Source of the DNA: Galbitalea soli
GTDB lineage: Bacteria > Actinomycetota > Actinomycetes > Actinomycetales > Microbacteriaceae
Assembly (NCBI RefSeq): GCF_010686725.1
Contig: NZ_JAAGWZ010000001.1
Location: 434,001-498,000, forward strand
Length of the DNA: 64,000 bases
Reading direction: 5' to 3'
Part shown: positions 26,000-34,363 of the stretch, one piece after another
How the letters are laid out: each line of letters begins with the position of its first letter
Numbering within the stretch: the stretch's first letter is position 1
Made by a program: the position numbers and the translations under genes
Notes under the pieces: model-generated
The model's input: only the letters and a program-made list of their open reading frames with translations
Told to the model about the DNA's origin: nothing
The model's database searches: none

Positions 26000-27541
26000 A
26001 TGTCCCCCGTGGAGATCACTCCCACGTTCAATCCTCTGCGTCTGCCGACGGATCGTCGCCTCAACCGCATTGCCGGCCCGAGCGCGCTCATCATCTTCGG
26101 CGTCACCGGGGACCTCGCCCGTAAGAAGCTCATGCCGGCGGTCTACGACCTCGCGAACCGCGGGCTCCTCCCCCCGGGATTCGCGCTCGTGGGCTTCGCG
26201 CGCCGTGATTGGGTCGACCAGGACTTCGCCAAGGTCGTGCACGACGCGGTCGCGCAATACGCCCGCACTCCGTTCGACGAGGACGTGTGGAAGCAGCTCG
26301 CGGAGGGCATCCGCTTCGTCCAGGGCGAGTTCGACGACGACAAGGCGTTCGAGGAGCTGAAGCACACGCTCGCAGAGCTCGACAAGACGCGCGGAACGAT
26401 GGGCAACCACGCGTTCTACCTGTCGATCCCGCCGAAGTCGTTCCCGCAGGTCACCGAGCAACTGCGTCGATCCGGTCTCGCCGACCAGAAGGGCGACGAG
26501 TGGCGTCGCGTGGTCATCGAGAAACCATTCGGGAGTGACCTGAAGACCGCCCGCGAACTCAATGCGGTCGTCGAGTCGGTCTTCCCGCCGGACAGCGTGT
26601 TCCGGATCGACCACTATCTCGGCAAAGAGACGGTGCAGAACATTCTGGCGCTGCGGTTCGCGAATGAGATGTACGAGCCGATCTGGAACGCCAACTATGT
26701 CGACCACGTGCAGATCACCATGGCCGAAGACATCGGAGTGGGGGGTCGCGCCGGGTATTACGACGGCATCGGCGCCGCACGCGATGTGATCCAGAACCAC
26801 CTTCTGCAGCTCCTCGCTCTCACGGCGATGGAGGAGCCGGTGTCCTTCGATGCGGCCGATCTGCGCGCAGAGAAGGAAAAGGTGCTGTCGGCGGTCCGCC
26901 TCCCGAAGGATCTCGCGACCGCGACCGCCCGAGGCCAGTACTCGAGCGGCTGGCAGGGCGGCGAGAAGGTGATCGGCTTCCTCGACGAAGACGGGATGAA
27001 CCCGCAGTCGTTGACCGAGACCTACGCCGCGATCAAGCTCGAGATCGGCACGCGTCGCTGGGCGGGAGTGCCCTTCTACCTTCGCGCGGGCAAACGACTG
27101 GGCCGTCGAGTCACCGAGATCGCCGTCGTGTTCAAGCGCGCACCGCAGTACCTGTTCGCCGAGAGCCAGACGGGCACCTTGGGGCAGAACGCCCTGGTCA
27201 TCCGGGTCCAGCCCGACGAGGGGGTGACCCTGCGTTTCGGCTCGAAGGTTCCGGGTGCGGGCATGCAGGTGCGCGACGTGACGATGGATTTCGGCTATGG
27301 TCACGCCTTCACGGAGGCGAGCCCCGAGGCGTACGAGCGACTCATCCTCGACGTGCTGCTCGGCGATCCGCCCCTCTTCCCGCGACACGAGGAGGTCGAG
27401 CTCAGCTGGAAGATCCTCGACCCGATCGAGGAGTTCTGGGAGACCCAGGGCCAGCCCGAGCAGTACCGCCCCGGCACCTGGGGCCCCACGTCCGCCGATG
27501 ATCTACTGGCCCGCGATGGCCGAACCTGGAGGCGACCATGA
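26000..27541 (+). CDS. zwf: Glucose-6-phosphate 1-dehydrogenase
   Basis: A 513-residue NADP-dependent enzyme, the first step of the oxidative pentose phosphate pathway. The nucleotide-binding motif is IFGVTGDLARKKLMPAVYDL near residue 35. The active site is RIDHYLGKETVQN. FYLRAGKRL is a conserved substrate segment. GAAGGA precedes the ATG at 26000. Its stop overlaps the opcA start (ATGA). OpcA, the adjacent gene, is its known assembly factor in actinobacteria and cyanobacteria. Confidence 0.98.
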   Translation: MSPVEITPTFNPLRLPTDRRLNRIAGPSALIIFGVTGDLARKKLMPAVYDLANRGLLPPGFALVGFARRDWVDQDFAKVVHDAVAQYARTPFDEDVWKQLAEGIRFVQGEFDDDKAFEELKHTLAELDKTRGTMGNHAFYLSIPPKSFPQVTEQLRRSGLADQKGDEWRRVVIEKPFGSDLKTARELNAVVESVFPPDSVFRIDHYLGKETVQNILALRFANEMYEPIWNANYVDHVQITMAEDIGVGGRAGYYDGIGAARDVIQNHLLQLLALTAMEEPVSFDAADLRAEKEKVLSAVRLPKDLATATARGQYSSGWQGGEKVIGFLDEDGMNPQSLTETYAAIKLEIGTRRWAGVPFYLRAGKRLGRRVTEIAVVFKRAPQYLFAESQTGTLGQNALVIRVQPDEGVTLRFGSKVPGAGMQVRDVTMDFGYGHAFTEASPEAYERLILDVLLGDPPLFPRHEEVELSWKILDPIEEFWETQGQPEQYRPGTWGPTSADDLLARDGRTWRRP

Positions 27542-28521
27542 TCGTCGATCTGCCTAACACCACGACGAGCACCATTTCGAAGACGCTCGTCAAGATTCGC
27601 GAAGAGGGCGGCGCCGTCGCGCTCGGTCGAGTCCTCACCCTGATCATCTCGACTCGCCTGGGCGAGGAAGAGGAGGCCATCGAGGCGGCGAACGACGCGT
27701 CACGTGAGCACCCGATGCGCGTCATCGTCGTCTCGACGAGCGGTGACGAGAACAACCACAACGACTCTCGTCTGGACGCTCAGATCCGCGTCGGAGGCGA
27801 CGCGGGTGCGAGCGAGGTCATTGTCGTGCGTGCCTACGGCGACACCGCGAGCGACAAGGAAGGCCTGGTCACGGGGCTGTTGTTGCCCGACGCCCCCGTT
27901 GTCGCGTGGTGGCCGGGCGATGGGCCGAAGATCGCGTCCCAGTCCGCGATCGGTCGGATCGCGCAGCGGCGGATCACGGATGCCGCCGCGGCGTCGAATC
28001 CCCTCTCCGCTCTGTCCCACCTCACCGATACCTATGCACCGGGTGACACCGATTTCGCCTGGACTCGCCTCACCCTGTGGCGTGCGCAGCTCGCGGCGGT
28101 GCTCGATCAACCACCGTTCGAGTCGATCACCGGCGTCGAGGTCCACGGCGCGGCCGACTCCCCGTCGACCGTGCTCCTGGCCGCCTGGCTCCAGCTGCAG
28201 CTCGAGGTGCCCGTGGTGCTCCAGGTCACGAGTCCCTCGACGGGGTCCAGCGGAATTCAGGGCGTGCGCCTGCACCGTGCCTCGGGGGTGATCGAGTTGG
28301 AGCGATCGATTCCCAACATCGCGACCCTGACGCAACCGGGTCAGCCGACGCATGACATCTCTCTCCCGCGGCGTAATCTGCGCGACTGTCTTGCCGAGGA
28401 GTTGCGCCGCCTCGACCCCGACGACCTGTTCGGCGATGTGATCCGTCGCGGCCTCGGTCAACTCGCAAAACCTGAGGCGAAGCGGGGTGCGGGCGCCGGC
28501 GCGACTAAAGTAGCGTCATGA
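27538..28521 (+). CDS. opcA: Glucose-6-phosphate dehydrogenase assembly protein OpcA
   Basis: A 327-residue OpcA. It starts MIVDLPNTTTSTISKTL and contains VLTLIISTR, EVIVVRAYGD and LLLPDAPVVAWWPGDGP, which are typical of the family. OpcA promotes oligomer formation and activity of Zwf. The start overlaps the zwf stop (ATGA), and its own stop overlaps the pgl start (ATGA). The last codons also carry a TAAAGT hexamer that fits a leaderless promoter for pgl. Confidence 0.95.
   Translation: MIVDLPNTTTSTISKTLVKIREEGGAVALGRVLTLIISTRLGEEEEAIEAANDASREHPMRVIVVSTSGDENNHNDSRLDAQIRVGGDAGASEVIVVRAYGDTASDKEGLVTGLLLPDAPVVAWWPGDGPKIASQSAIGRIAQRRITDAAAASNPLSALSHLTDTYAPGDTDFAWTRLTLWRAQLAAVLDQPPFESITGVEVHGAADSPSTVLLAAWLQLQLEVPVVLQVTSPSTGSSGIQGVRLHRASGVIELERSIPNIATLTQPGQPTHDISLPRRNLRDCLAEELRRLDPDDLFGDVIRRGLGQLAKPEAKRGAGAGATKVAS
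28506..28511 (+). promoter_or_regulatory. -10 element (TAAAGT), internal leaderless promoter for pgl
   Basis: TAAAGT lies within the final codons of opcA, exactly 6 nt before the pgl ATG at 28518. It matches the window-wide leaderless pattern. Confidence 0.5.
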
Positions 28522-29309
28522 CCGCTGATCGCCGGGTGCTCGTTCATCCTGACAAGGCTTCGTTGGCGGCCTCCATCGCCGCGCGATTTCTCACCAAGAT
28601 CGTCGACATCATCGACGAGAAAGGTGAGGCGAGCGTTGTTCTGACCGGTGGCACGATGGGACAGGCGACGCTCGAGGCGATTCGCGAGTCACCTGCTCGC
28701 GACAGCGTCGACTGGAGCAAGGTGAGCTTCTGGTGGGGCGACGAGCGCTGGGTCGAGTCGTCGAGCGATGACCGCAATGACAAGCAGGCTCGCGAGGCTC
28801 TGCTCGACCACATTGCCATCGATCCGTCTCGGGTCCATCCCTTTCCCTCGACCGATTCGGGACTCGAGTTGGACGAGGCGTCCGCCGCCTACGCGGCGGA
28901 GCTCGCCGAACACGCGCCCGAGGGCGCGGCCTGGCCCGAGTTCGACATCACCTTCCTGGGCGTGGGACCGGACGGCCACATCGCGTCCCTGTTCCCCGAG
29001 CGTGGCGGCATCCGCGAGGCCGAGAAGCCGGTCATCTCGGTGCGCAACTCGCCCAAACCCCCGCCGGAGAGACTCAGTCTCACGCTTCCGGTCATCAACT
29101 CGTCGCTGCGCATCTGGCTCGTTCTCGCCGGTGCCGATAAGGCGTCCGCCCTGGGGCTCACGCTCGCCGACGCGAGCGTCAATGAGGTTCCCGCTGCGGG
29201 TGTTCGCGGGCGCCGTCGAACCCTGTTCTTCGTCGACAAGGAAGCGGCGGCGGAGGTTCCCGAGAATCTCACGACCCCGGGTCTGTTCTGGACCGGGGAC
29301 GACGCGTAG
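28518..29309 (+). CDS. pgl: 6-phosphogluconolactonase
   Basis: A 263-residue enzyme that hydrolyses 6-phosphogluconolactone, the product of Zwf. VVLTGGTMGQATLEA, WWGDERWVESSSDDRN, TFLGVGPDGHIASLFP and RLSLTLPVIN are diagnostic of the Pgl/NagB-like family. It is last in the pentose phosphate operon, coupled to opcA by ATGA, and possibly also expressed from its own leaderless promoter. The next gene converges after only 12 nt. Confidence 0.96.
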   Translation: MTADRRVLVHPDKASLAASIAARFLTKIVDIIDEKGEASVVLTGGTMGQATLEAIRESPARDSVDWSKVSFWWGDERWVESSSDDRNDKQAREALLDHIAIDPSRVHPFPSTDSGLELDEASAAYAAELAEHAPEGAAWPEFDITFLGVGPDGHIASLFPERGGIREAEKPVISVRNSPKPPPERLSLTLPVINSSLRIWLVLAGADKASALGLTLADASVNEVPAAGVRGRRRTLFFVDKEAAAEVPENLTTPGLFWTGDDA

Positions 29310-29321
29310 CCCCATCCGCCG

Positions 29322-30176
29322 TCACTCCCCCGTCACGGCCCCGAGCGAAAGCCCGGTCACGAGGTGTCGGCGCACGGTGAGTCCGAGCACCATCATCGGG
29401 ATCACCGTGACGAGCCCGATGGCGCACAGTTGACCCCAGTCGACTCCTGTCTGGGTGATGAGGGATCCGGCAGACATCGGCAGCGTCTGCGACGCGGGCC
29501 CGGAGAACGCGACAGCGAAGGCGTAGTCGTTCCACGAGAAGACGGTGCAGAGCACCGCGGTCGCGACGACGCCGGGCACGGCGCACGGGAGCACGACTCT
29601 GCGAAACGCCTGCAGCGGTGTGCAGCCATCCATCTGCGCGGCCTCGCGCAGCGACGCGGGCACCTCCGCGAAGAAGGCGTTCATCAGCCAGATCGCAAAG
29701 GGCAAGTTGAAGGTCAGGTAGGCGAGCATGAGGCCCGCGATGCTGTCGATGAGTCCGACGCTGCGGAAGAGCACGAAGAGCGGCACGATGACCGCCGCTA
29801 TCGGGGCCATCCTCGTCGAGATGATCCAGAAGGAGAGCTGCGCTTTGGCCCGACTTCGCCAGATGGAGAGAGCGTACCCAGCCATGCAGCCCAGGACGAC
29901 CGCGATCGCGGTCGAGCCGAGGGAGGCGACGACGCTGTTCCGGATGTACGGCAGGATCGAGCTATCGCCAGTGAACAGCGCCTGGAAGTTGACGAGTGTC
30001 GGCGTGAAGTCGAGAGTGGGCAGCGCGGTCAGGATCGCGCTACGGGGCTTCATCGAGGTGATGAGCATCCACACCAAGGGCACTGTCACCGCGAGCAGCG
30101 TCGCGGCGGTCAGCGCCATGAGCACAGCTCGCCCGGGCGCGGTGCGGGGGGCGAGCGGAGAATGCGCGCGACTCAT
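29322..30176 (-). CDS. Carbohydrate ABC transporter permease (MalG type)
   Basis: A 284-residue inner-membrane permease with about six helices. The cytoplasmic EAA loop reads EAAQMDGCTPLQAFRRVVLP, the contact site for the ATPase. It starts MSRAHSPLAP with a basic N-terminus before helix 1. It is translationally coupled to the first permease by ATGA at 30173-30176. No ATPase follows, so it must share an MsmX/UgpC-type ATPase encoded elsewhere. The substrate is probably a sugar or oligosaccharide. Confidence 0.92.
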   Translation of the reverse strand: MSRAHSPLAPRTAPGRAVLMALTAATLLAVTVPLVWMLITSMKPRSAILTALPTLDFTPTLVNFQALFTGDSSILPYIRNSVVASLGSTAIAVVLGCMAGYALSIWRSRAKAQLSFWIISTRMAPIAAVIVPLFVLFRSVGLIDSIAGLMLAYLTFNLPFAIWLMNAFFAEVPASLREAAQMDGCTPLQAFRRVVLPCAVPGVVATAVLCTVFSWNDYAFAVAFSGPASQTLPMSAGSLITQTGVDWGQLCAIGLVTVIPMMVLGLTVRRHLVTGLSLGAVTGE

Positions 30177-31138
30177 CGATCCCGCTCCCTTTTGCTGAGA
30201 AGACGCACGAACAGGTTGGCGATGATCGTGGAGAACGCGATCATCGTGATGCCGATCACCGACGCTTGTCCGATGAGAGTGGTCACACCGTCGAGCGAGG
30301 TCGCCTGCACCTTCTGCTGAAGCTGCTGCGAGATCATCCACGTCGAACTCGCCGGCCCGCCGCCGGTCGTGATCTGCACGATGTCGAAGTAGCGAATGGC
30401 GTCCATCGACCGCACCAGAAGTGCGACCAACAGAATCGGTGCGATCGAGGGCAGGACCACCGAGGTGATCGTTCGGGTGAAGCCAGCGCCGTCGAGGCTT
30501 GCCGCCTCGAGAACGGAGGGGTTGATCGAGGTCAGCCCCGCGAGGATGATGAGCGCGATGAGCGGCGTCCACTCCCACGCGTCCAACGCGGCGATGGCGA
30601 CCATCGAGGTCTCCCGCTGGCCCAGGAGACCGTGGTTGGGAGCGAGCAGGCCGACACTTCGGAGGAGCCAGCTGTAGAGCCCGATCGTGGGATCCAGGAG
30701 GAAGTTGCCGAGGAGCCCGACCGTGATCGGGGCGAGGAACATGGGAAGCAGCGTGATCGAGAACACGATCGTGCGGCTCCGACGAAGGGCGTTCAGGATG
30801 AGAGCGACTCCGAATCCGAGCGCCATCTCCGAGCCCACGGCGAGCACGAAGAACTCCAGGGTGCGCAGCCAGGAGGCCCAGGTGGCCGGGTCGCCGAAGA
30901 CCGTCGTCCAGTTCTCCAGACCCGCCGGAGTGAGCGTCACGCCGCCCAGAAGCCTCACGTGGGAGAAGCTCATGACGATGAGGCTCACGAACGGGATGAC
31001 CGAGACCGCGGCGAGTACGAGGATGGCGGGTGCGAGCATCCGCAGTTCGAAAGCTGGACGACGCCGACGCACCGTCGGGCGCACCGCTGGAGCGGGTGGG
31101 CCTTGCTGCGCGTCGGCGACGGGGATGACCGCCGTCAC
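30173..31138 (-). CDS. Carbohydrate ABC transporter permease (MalF type)
   Basis: A 321-residue permease. After a Pro/Arg-rich cytoplasmic start, membrane helices begin at LAPAILVLAAVSVIPFVSLI. The EAA loop is EAASLDGAGFTRTITSVVLP. The GTG at 31138 overlaps the stop of the binding-protein gene (GTGA), so the start is placed there rather than at the upstream 31348. It pairs with the MalG-type permease to form the channel. Confidence 0.92.
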   Translation of the reverse strand: MTAVIPVADAQQGPPAPAVRPTVRRRRPAFELRMLAPAILVLAAVSVIPFVSLIVMSFSHVRLLGGVTLTPAGLENWTTVFGDPATWASWLRTLEFFVLAVGSEMALGFGVALILNALRRSRTIVFSITLLPMFLAPITVGLLGNFLLDPTIGLYSWLLRSVGLLAPNHGLLGQRETSMVAIAALDAWEWTPLIALIILAGLTSINPSVLEAASLDGAGFTRTITSVVLPSIAPILLVALLVRSMDAIRYFDIVQITTGGGPASSTWMISQQLQQKVQATSLDGVTTLIGQASVIGITMIAFSTIIANLFVRLLSKRERDR

Positions 31139-32568
31139 TTCGCGTTGATCGTGTCGAACTGCTGAGCGATCGACGCCATGGTGGCCGCGGGCGTCGCGCT
31201 TCCCGTGATCATCTTCGACAACTCGGTGAACACGGCCGTGTTGAGCTGATTCCACGTCGCGACCTTGGGGCGGAGCCCGATGAAGTCGGGCTCCCAGGCC
31301 TTGAGAACGACGTCGGTCGTCACCATGTTCGGCATCGTCGACGGCCATTTCTCCTGAGCCTTCACCTCCGGAAGCGCGTAGACCGAACGACGGGTGGGTG
31401 TCCCGCCGCCGACGGTCGACCGAAGGGTCATGAGCTGGGTCGCCGGTGCCGTCGCCCAGTTGACGAAGAGCCAGGCCGCACCGAACTCCTTCTCCTTCGC
31501 GTTGGCGTTGATGCCGATTCCGGTGCCGCCCCAGAGGTTTGCCGACCGCGCTGGACCGGTCGGCAGGAGGGAATAGCCGACCTTGCCCGGGAACTTCTCC
31601 TCTGCCGATGCGGCGTATTCATGCCAATTGGGCGCCATCGCCACCTGTCCGGCGGCGAATGCCTGGCCCAGGCCATCCCAATCCCACCCTACAGAGCCAG
31701 GGTGGGCGATGCCGAGAAGCTTCTGGTAGAAGGTGGCCGCTTTCACCGCGGCATCGTCGGTCAGAGTGCTCTTCCCGGGATCCTTCGACCCGAGCGGGCC
31801 GAGGTCGGTGCCGCCGAAGTAGTCCCCGCCATACGCCCACAGCACATTGGAGAAGTCGCACTGCAGCGAATCGTATTGCTTGGCTTGGTGTCCGGTGCCA
31901 TAGGCCACATCCGATTTCGCGTTGCGATTGAACCAGTCGGCGATCTGGTAGTACTGCTCCCACGTGATCTTCTCGGAGGGCGTGGGGTCGAAGCCGAGAG
32001 CGGCGGTCATCCGCGTGTGATATTTCTCGAACAGGTCTTTCCGGTAGAACCAGATCATGGTGGGGCAGTCGTACGGCAGGGCGTACAGCTTGTCTTTGGA
32101 GAGGAACCGTCCCGCCGCATCGAGGGCGAGGAAGTCGTCGAGGCCTCCCTCCACCTTCGGATACCCGGAGGAGGAGATGAGCGGAGTGAGATCGGCCAGG
32201 CCCGCGCTGAGCGGCGACATGACCTGATAGGGATCCGCGTAGATCACGTGGTACTGAGACGAGCCGCTGGAGAGGTCGAGCTTGACCTTCTGAACGAGAT
32301 CTCCGAGTTGCATCTGGCTGATGTTGACCTTGATGCCCGTCAGGTCGGTGAATGGCTTGCTGTTGGCCGCAATGGCCGCCGAGGGCGCCGTGTTCTCCGA
32401 GATGAAGTTGATCTCGGTGCCGGCGAATTGCTTCCAGCTGCCATTACCCTTCGGGATGTTGCCCGTACCAGCAGCGCTGCAACTGGCGAGGGCGAGGGAG
32501 GCGGCACCGAGACCCGCGAACTGCAGCAGCTGGCGCCGATTGAGCTGGAATTGAACGTCATTGGTCAT
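31135..32568 (-). CDS. Sugar ABC transporter substrate-binding lipoprotein
   Basis: A 477-residue extracellular solute-binding protein (family 1, sugar type). The N-terminus has a twin-arginine-like NRRQLLQFAGLG and a lipobox LASC with the Cys at about 30, so it is likely exported, possibly by Tat, and lipid-anchored. VIYADPYQVMSPLSAGLADL, LPYDCPTMIWFYRKDLF and FAAGQVAMAPNWHEYA are typical of the fold. ATG 32568 has GGAAGG about 12 nt upstream. Ligand unknown. It is the first gene of the importer operon, divergent from an AraC-type regulator. Confidence 0.93.
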   Translation of the reverse strand: MTNDVQFQLNRRQLLQFAGLGAASLALASCSAAGTGNIPKGNGSWKQFAGTEINFISENTAPSAAIAANSKPFTDLTGIKVNISQMQLGDLVQKVKLDLSSGSSQYHVIYADPYQVMSPLSAGLADLTPLISSSGYPKVEGGLDDFLALDAAGRFLSKDKLYALPYDCPTMIWFYRKDLFEKYHTRMTAALGFDPTPSEKITWEQYYQIADWFNRNAKSDVAYGTGHQAKQYDSLQCDFSNVLWAYGGDYFGGTDLGPLGSKDPGKSTLTDDAAVKAATFYQKLLGIAHPGSVGWDWDGLGQAFAAGQVAMAPNWHEYAASAEEKFPGKVGYSLLPTGPARSANLWGGTGIGINANAKEKEFGAAWLFVNWATAPATQLMTLRSTVGGGTPTRRSVYALPEVKAQEKWPSTMPNMVTTDVVLKAWEPDFIGLRPKVATWNQLNTAVFTELSKMITGSATPAATMASIAQQFDTINAK

Positions 32569-32598
32569 CGCAGGTGTGTGCCTTCCATGGGGAGGTGA

Positions 32599-32634
32599 CG
32601 ACACCGCTACGACGACTCTGCCGCGGCGGTGTCG
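32599..32634. repeat. Inverted repeat in the importer leader, possible operator
   Basis: CGACACCGC at 32599-32607 and GCGGTGTCG at 32626-32634 form a perfect 9-bp inverted repeat with an 18-bp spacer. It lies downstream of the candidate -10 at 32665-32670, so it could be a repressor site or an mRNA hairpin. Confidence 0.5.
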
Positions 32635-32664
32635 GCCCGGGAGGGGGAGCCCGGTCCGCCCACG

Positions 32665-32670
32665 ACGTTA
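32665..32670 (-). promoter_or_regulatory. -10 candidate (TAACGT) for the sugar importer operon
   Basis: TAACGT on the minus strand gives a leader of about 90 nt before the binding-protein ATG. This is the only TAnnnT placed to serve the operon that I see. No matching -35, consistent with activator dependence. Confidence 0.35.
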
Positions 32671-32716
32671 TTCACAGAGACGTGCTCGAGAAAGGCAATA
32701 GTCAGTCGCGTTCTGA

Positions 32717-32722
32717 TACTTT
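32717..32722 (+). promoter_or_regulatory. -10 candidate (TACTTT) for the AraC-type regulator
   Basis: TACTTT, preceded by TGA, would give a leader of about 42 nt ending in GGAAGGA, 12 nt before ATG 32771. Confidence 0.35.
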
Positions 32723-32770
32723 CGTGACCGACGTGCCGATCCCCCGCGACTGGAAGGATTCTGACGCTCA

Positions 32771-33724
32771 ATGACGATCGACTTCGCCGGTTCCACCGTT
32801 GGCCCGCCCGAGAGCGCTGCCGTGCACGAAATCATCCCCTTCGACCCGGGCTGCACGGGGCGATGGCATCAGCATGACGCTCCCAGCATTTATGCGCGGT
32901 GGAATGTGCATCCCGAGTACGAGGTGCATCTCGTCCGGGGCACGGCGGGCAGCTTCGTCGTCGGCGATCACGTCGGTGAGTTCGAGACGGGACAGCTCGT
33001 GCTGGTGGGCCCCGGCGTGCCGCACGTGTGGATCGACCACTCCCCGCGCCCGACGCGGCATCGCGACACGGTCCTGCAGCTCCGACCCGAGTGGGTCGAC
33101 GCCTGCGGGGAGCTCATCCCCGGTATGACCCCGCTCGCTGCGCTACGCCCCAGGGCGCAGGCGGGAATCGAATATCTCGGGGCCACAGCGCAGCGCGGGC
33201 GTCGAGCGCTTCTGCGCATCGGCACCGCGACGGGCACCGAGCGTGCTGCGCATATCTTCGCGCTGCTGGGGATCCTCGTGGAGGCACCGCCCGCCGACCA
33301 GCGTCAGTTCACGATCGACGGGGCCGATGCTGCGCGAACGGGGGACTCCCGCACGGAACTCATGACGACGATTCTCGACGACGCCCTCATGGGAGAACTC
33401 AGGCTGTCGGCAGCCGCACGTCTCGCGGAGACGTCCCCCGCGCAGCTGTCACGCTCCTTCGCGCGCGCAGCGGGCCGAACCTTCACCGACGCGGTGCGCA
33501 GCGCGAAGCTCGCGCGGGCATGCGTGCTCCTCGAGCAGACGGACCTCCCGATCGCGCGGATCGCCCTCGAAGCCGGCTACACGAACCTGTCGAACTTCAA
33601 CCGGCAGTTTCGTGCGCGCATCGGGTGCACGCCCCGCGCGTACCGTGCTCAGCTGAACGAACAGGGCCCGGCGACCGCGCGGACCATCGGCGAGACCAGC
33701 GCCGCTGAGGAGTCTACTGGCTGA
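32771..33724 (+). CDS. AraC family transcriptional regulator, cupin-type sensor
   Basis: A 317-residue regulator. The N-terminal half is cupin-like, with WHQHDAPSIYARWNVHPEYEVHLVRG and GVPHVWIDH, which suggests a ligand- or metal-sensing beta-barrel. The C-terminal AraC/XylS domain has two helix-turn-helix units; the second reads IARIALEAGYTNLSNFNRQF followed by RIGCTPRAYR. It is divergent from the sugar ABC operon and is probably its regulator, by position. It overlaps the convergent rbpA by 11 bp at the 3' ends. Confidence 0.92.
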   Translation: MTIDFAGSTVGPPESAAVHEIIPFDPGCTGRWHQHDAPSIYARWNVHPEYEVHLVRGTAGSFVVGDHVGEFETGQLVLVGPGVPHVWIDHSPRPTRHRDTVLQLRPEWVDACGELIPGMTPLAALRPRAQAGIEYLGATAQRGRRALLRIGTATGTERAAHIFALLGILVEAPPADQRQFTIDGADAARTGDSRTELMTTILDDALMGELRLSAAARLAETSPAQLSRSFARAAGRTFTDAVRSAKLARACVLLEQTDLPIARIALEAGYTNLSNFNRQFRARIGCTPRAYRAQLNEQGPATARTIGETSAAEESTG

Positions 33725-34076
33725 CGCGCCCTCGACGGGTCCGCAGCTGTTCCAGCGCTTCTTCGAGAAGCTGTGCGGCCTCCTCCTCGGTGCGACGCTC
33801 CTTCACGTAGGCGAGGTGCGTCTTGTAGGGCTCGAGCTTTGCGACGGACGGCGGGTTGTTCTTGTCCCGACCGGCCGGAAGGCCCGTCGACGGCGAGTCG
33901 ATGATGTCGGGGATCTCCTCTTCGGGGAGATTCGCCGCGAAGTTTCGCACCGTCTCGTTGCCGTGCTCGTCCCAGTACGACACCTGGATCCGCTCGGCGT
34001 GGTAGCCGCGGTCCTGCTCGCCCATGGGGCCGGCGCCGACCCGCGAACCACGAATTGCACTACCGCCTGAGGCCAC
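33714..34076 (-). CDS. rbpA: RNA polymerase-binding protein RbpA
   Basis: A 120-residue RbpA, an actinobacterial protein that binds RNA polymerase and the principal sigma factor and stabilises open promoter complexes. RGSRVGAGPMGEQDRG is the basic linker and core start, TGLPAGRD and LEPYKTHLAYVKERRTEEEA form the core and sigma-interaction domain. No Cys is present, so the zinc site known in some RbpA proteins is missing. GTG 34076 follows GAAGGAG, which fixes the start; the open frame to 34163 runs into secG. It follows secG by 25 nt. Confidence 0.95.
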   Translation of the reverse strand: MASGGSAIRGSRVGAGPMGEQDRGYHAERIQVSYWDEHGNETVRNFAANLPEEEIPDIIDSPSTGLPAGRDKNNPPSVAKLEPYKTHLAYVKERRTEEEAAQLLEEALEQLRTRRGRVSQ

Positions 34077-34101
34077 GTCCTGCTCCTTCTGAGTTGGGGT
34101 G

Positions 34102-34350
34102 CTAGTTCGCCGAGAACTTGGTGATGAGACCGAGGATGATGATGCTGGCGATCCAGACAACACCCAGAATAACCGTGATCCGGTTCAGGTTGCGCTCAGC
34201 GACGCCCGAGGCACCGAGGTTGGACGTCACTCCCCCGCCGAACATGTCGGAGAGCCCACCACCGCGACCGCGATGAAGCAGAATGAGGAGCGTGAGCAGG
34301 AGGCTCGTGAGCCCGAGGATCACCTGCAGGACGACCTGGAGAATTTGCAC
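34102..34350 (-). CDS. secG: Preprotein translocase subunit SecG
   Basis: An 82-residue membrane protein with two helices (LQVILGLTSLLLTLLILL and ITVILGVVWIASIIILGLI) joined by the Gly-rich loop RGRGGGLSDMFGGG typical of SecG. It is an accessory subunit of the SecYEG channel. GTG start at 34350 with AAAGG upstream. A good -10 (TATACT) and a palindrome lie in its leader. Confidence 0.95.
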   Translation of the reverse strand: MQILQVVLQVILGLTSLLLTLLILLHRGRGGGLSDMFGGGVTSNLGASGVAERNLNRITVILGVVWIASIIILGLITKFSAN

Positions 34351-34363
34351 GGAATACCTTTCG

